From: Monosporascus cannonballus | Lineage: Eukaryota; Ascomycota; Sordariomycetes; Xylariales | DNA: 64,000 nucleotides | Direction of reading: 5' to 3' | Assembly (NCBI GenBank): GCA_004154925.1 | Contig: QJNS01000071.1 | Location: 186,001-250,000 of the forward strand | Shown here: piece by piece, positions 61,717 through 64,000 of the stretch | Layout of the letters: the number at the start of each line of letters is the position of its first letter | Numbering within the stretch: the first letter of the stretch is position 1 | Made by a program: the position numbers and the translations under genes | The notes under the pieces: generated by a model | The model's database searches: none | Told to the model about the DNA's origin: nothing | Seen by the model: only the letters and a program-made list of their open reading frames with translations

Positions 61717-62841
61717 AAAGTTCCTCCACGTATTAATACCCAAACGGGGCTATTCATGTGACAAGTTTCGGGGACAGATAATGAGGTTACTCTGAAGCGA
61801 GAAAGAAGGTTACAAAGCACTAAGACTTCTATAGCTAGGTATCTCCTGAAACAGCCGTCTCCAAGGGGCCTCTCTCTATTCTAGAAATCGATATTTCCTT
61901 TAGGATGTTTCGGTGAAGGATTGTATTGCATTTCCCGTTGATCCTTGTCGCGTCCAATCTAGGTGGGAGTAAAACGTCTAGGTTGCATCGTGGCGTTCTT
62001 TTTTATGTACTGTCGACTTAGACACACCCTTAGCAGCAAATTCCTCAAGTCACGCCAGTTATCCCGACAGTCTCTGGAATAAAATCTTACTAGTGGCTTG
62101 TTAGGTAATCTGGACGCCCCTTTTCAGACATATTAATATAAATTTATAAGATGTTGCAGAAAAGGGGTAGCTTGTTTAGTCATCAAGGCAAGTATCCTCT
62201 AGGCACCTCGGAATAACGCTGTTCCCGGCTCCCACACTATATGTAGAGCTTGCTAGCCACTGCTCCTTGTGGCCCTGAACTAGTCAAGGCAATATACACT
62301 TTCCACATCTTATGCAACCCTTTCTCGCAATCAGCCGGACTGTTGCATAGGGTTTAGCCCGAGTTGCATCGATATCGGTCTTATGTGCTAGGTAAGTGCC
62401 CTAAATAGGAAGGCCAAGTTGACATGACCTGCAATGATATCGGGTCAATCCAGTCTCCATCCAGATATAAGTCCCTATAGGGAATGCAAAGCGTTGTCAA
62501 TGGTCGGCAATTTGCAAGGCCGCTTGGACCGTCGGGGCACGTTATCCACACGTAGGTATACAGCAGCGCTCTCCAAGCTGTTCCCGCATAGTTGCGAGTC
62601 TGCGAAGTAGATATGGCCAATACATCAGACATGACGCCTTCACCCCGCATCTTTCGGAATCCCCTCTATTGAACTGAGGGGCCAGATTGGAGTCGAGGGA
62701 GATAGTACGGTATGATGCACCTTGGCAATTCGTATATGTAAGTCAACTTTCCCCCGACTTGTGGCAGTTGCTGACTGAACCTTGGTCGACTTAGCTCATT
62801 ATCCTGTATCTTATGCTTCCCTCACCCACTTCTCGCCAAGG

Positions 62842-63974
62842 ATGAGTGTTATATCCAGCTGTAGTCCAAATATCGTCGTCGTGGGCGGCGGTATCGTCGG
62901 CGCCTCGATCGCCTGGCACCTCGCCGCCCGGAATGCTAACGTGACCATCGTCGCAGAAGATTTCGGCGGTACGGCGACGCCCAACTCTTTTGCCTGGATC
63001 AACGCCGCCTACGGCAACCCCAAGTTCTACTACGACCTACGCTACCGCTCCATGGCGCGCTGGCGAACACTCGGCGACGAGCTACTGCCCGGCCTTCCGC
63101 TCCACTGGGGTGGATCGTTGAATTGGGGCATGTCGCCCGAGGAGCTCGAAGAGTACCAGAAGCAGCACTCCTCGTGGGGGTACGACATCACCCGGATGGA
63201 GCAATCCGAGATCAGGGGGCGCGAGCCGGCATTCGTGGACGATGCCCTCCCGAAATGGGGTTGGGGGCTCTACGCCGGCGAGGAAGGCGCAGTCGAAGCG
63301 GCTGACGCTGCGCACCACTTCATAGCCGACGCCGAGGCCCGAGGCGCGCGGGTGCTCCCTGCTGAAGTAACCGGCTTCGTCAAGAAGGGCAATCGTATCA
63401 GCGGTGTTGCCATAGCCTCCGGTGAGGAGGTACATGCCCACCACATCGTTTTAGCCGCCGGCCTTGGCAGCGTGCCGCTCCTTGCGACTGAGGGCATCAC
63501 GTTGCCAGTGACAAGTAAGGCGGGCCTACTCATACATACAAAGCCAACGGGACCGCTCTTGAACGGGGTGACTTACGCGGAAGAGTTGCACCTGCGTCAG
63601 AAACTCGACGGTCGCATCCTCGTCGGTACCGATTTCGCTGGCGGTGACCCAGGCCCTCATCCGCAGAAGACGGCCGAGGAGCTCTTGCTAAGTTAAAACT
63701 GGCGTTGAAGGGGACCGAGGATCTCGAACTAGACTATTTTACCGTCGGACACAGGTCTACGCCGCAGGATGGATACCCGATTCTCGGCGCCACCGGCTTG
63801 GAGGGACTCACACTTGCAGTCATGCATTCCGGCGTGACGCTGGCTCCGGTTGTCGGTGACGTGATAAGCGAGCTGGTCCTGACTGGTAGAAGCGATCCGA
63901 CGCTCGCGGACTTCTCGCTCGACCGCTTTAACACAACGTCCACCGCTAGAAGAAGCTCCGAGTTCAGAGCATAG
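62842..63974 (+). pseudogene. FAD-dependent oxidoreductase (DAO family) with one frameshift
   Basis: Predicted flavoprotein amine or amino-acid oxidoreductase of the DAO family (glycine/D-amino-acid oxidase-like); substrate unknown. The start ATG 62842 leads straight into the FAD-binding beta-alpha-beta fold: I-V-V-V-G-G-G-I-V-G at residues 11-20. The frame then runs clean to 63696, where it stops. The C-terminal part continues in another frame (63687-63974): Y-F-T-V-G-H-R-S-T-P-Q-D-G-Y-P, then A-V-M-H-S-G-V-T-L-A-P-V-V-G, the usual second FAD-contact region. One base is missing near 63686 (E-E-L, then A-K-L-K-L-A-L-K-G-T-E). The joined length is about 377 aa, normal for the family. No signal peptide, no intron. 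Only one lesion is present, so either very recent inactivation or a sequencing error. Confidence 0.85.
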
Positions 63975-64000
63975 GGGCTGCGTATGGCTCCATTGGTGCC

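Larger units (their letters stand above)
60937..62841. other. Divergent intergenic region with a large hairpin
   Basis: Lies between two divergently oriented genes, so it should hold both promoters. It contains the perfect inverted repeat 61075-61281, an imperfect 49-bp direct tandem (61619-61716) and a small stem CCCCTTTTC/GAAAAGGGG (about 62117-62168). The minus frame at 62381-62650 shows no family features. Confidence 0.6.

Overview
The window comes from a filamentous ascomycete (Pezizomycotina, most likely a Sordariomycete; exact lineage not determinable here). Evidence: short GT-AG introns with fungal branch sites, a full-length SSK1-type response regulator, a fungal mitochondrial ribosomal protein, and a 40 kb A+T-rich block whose repeats carry the C-to-T and G-to-A decay typical of repeat-induced point mutation (RIP).

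Positions 1 to about 40,700 are almost entirely dead Ty3/Gypsy LTR retrotransposons with chromodomains (chromoviruses). I resolve two families by their LTRs and internal motifs. Family A has copies A1 (5081-12283, +) and A2 (26129-33353, -). Family B has copies B1 (2517-16597, +), B2 (19569-40667, +), B3 (26040-40121, -) and an older, partial B4 (about 1-17.9 kb, -). They form two nested towers: A1 lies inside B1, which lies inside B4; A2 lies inside an LTR of B3, which lies inside B2. Five insertions have 5-bp target-site duplications (TAAAT, TAAAT, TTTTG/TCTTG, AAATT, GTTAA). Reverse transcriptase, protease, zinc-knuckle, integrase and chromodomain remnants are readable, broken by RIP-type changes.

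From about 40.7 to 48.4 kb the base composition turns normal, but I recognise no gene. The genic part begins at 48.4 kb: mitochondrial ribosomal protein mS45/Bot1-type (48408-49615, -, one intron); SSK1 response regulator of the HOG stress pathway (51295-54151, +, one intron); an eight-cysteine protein with a hydrophobic C-terminus (56905-57465, +); a multi-pass membrane protein of unknown function (58992-60936, -, one intron and a +1 frameshift); and a FAD-dependent DAO-type oxidoreductase (62842-63974, +, a -1 frameshift).

The genes do not form an evident pathway; this is an ordinary gene neighbourhood beside a heterochromatic repeat block. The features most worth a second look are the fully dated nested towers, LTRs that share R-U5 but differ in U3, a TTAAGC-type motif array in the family B U3, a RIP-free island inside B2, and a perfect 85-bp inverted repeat (hairpin) at 61075-61281.
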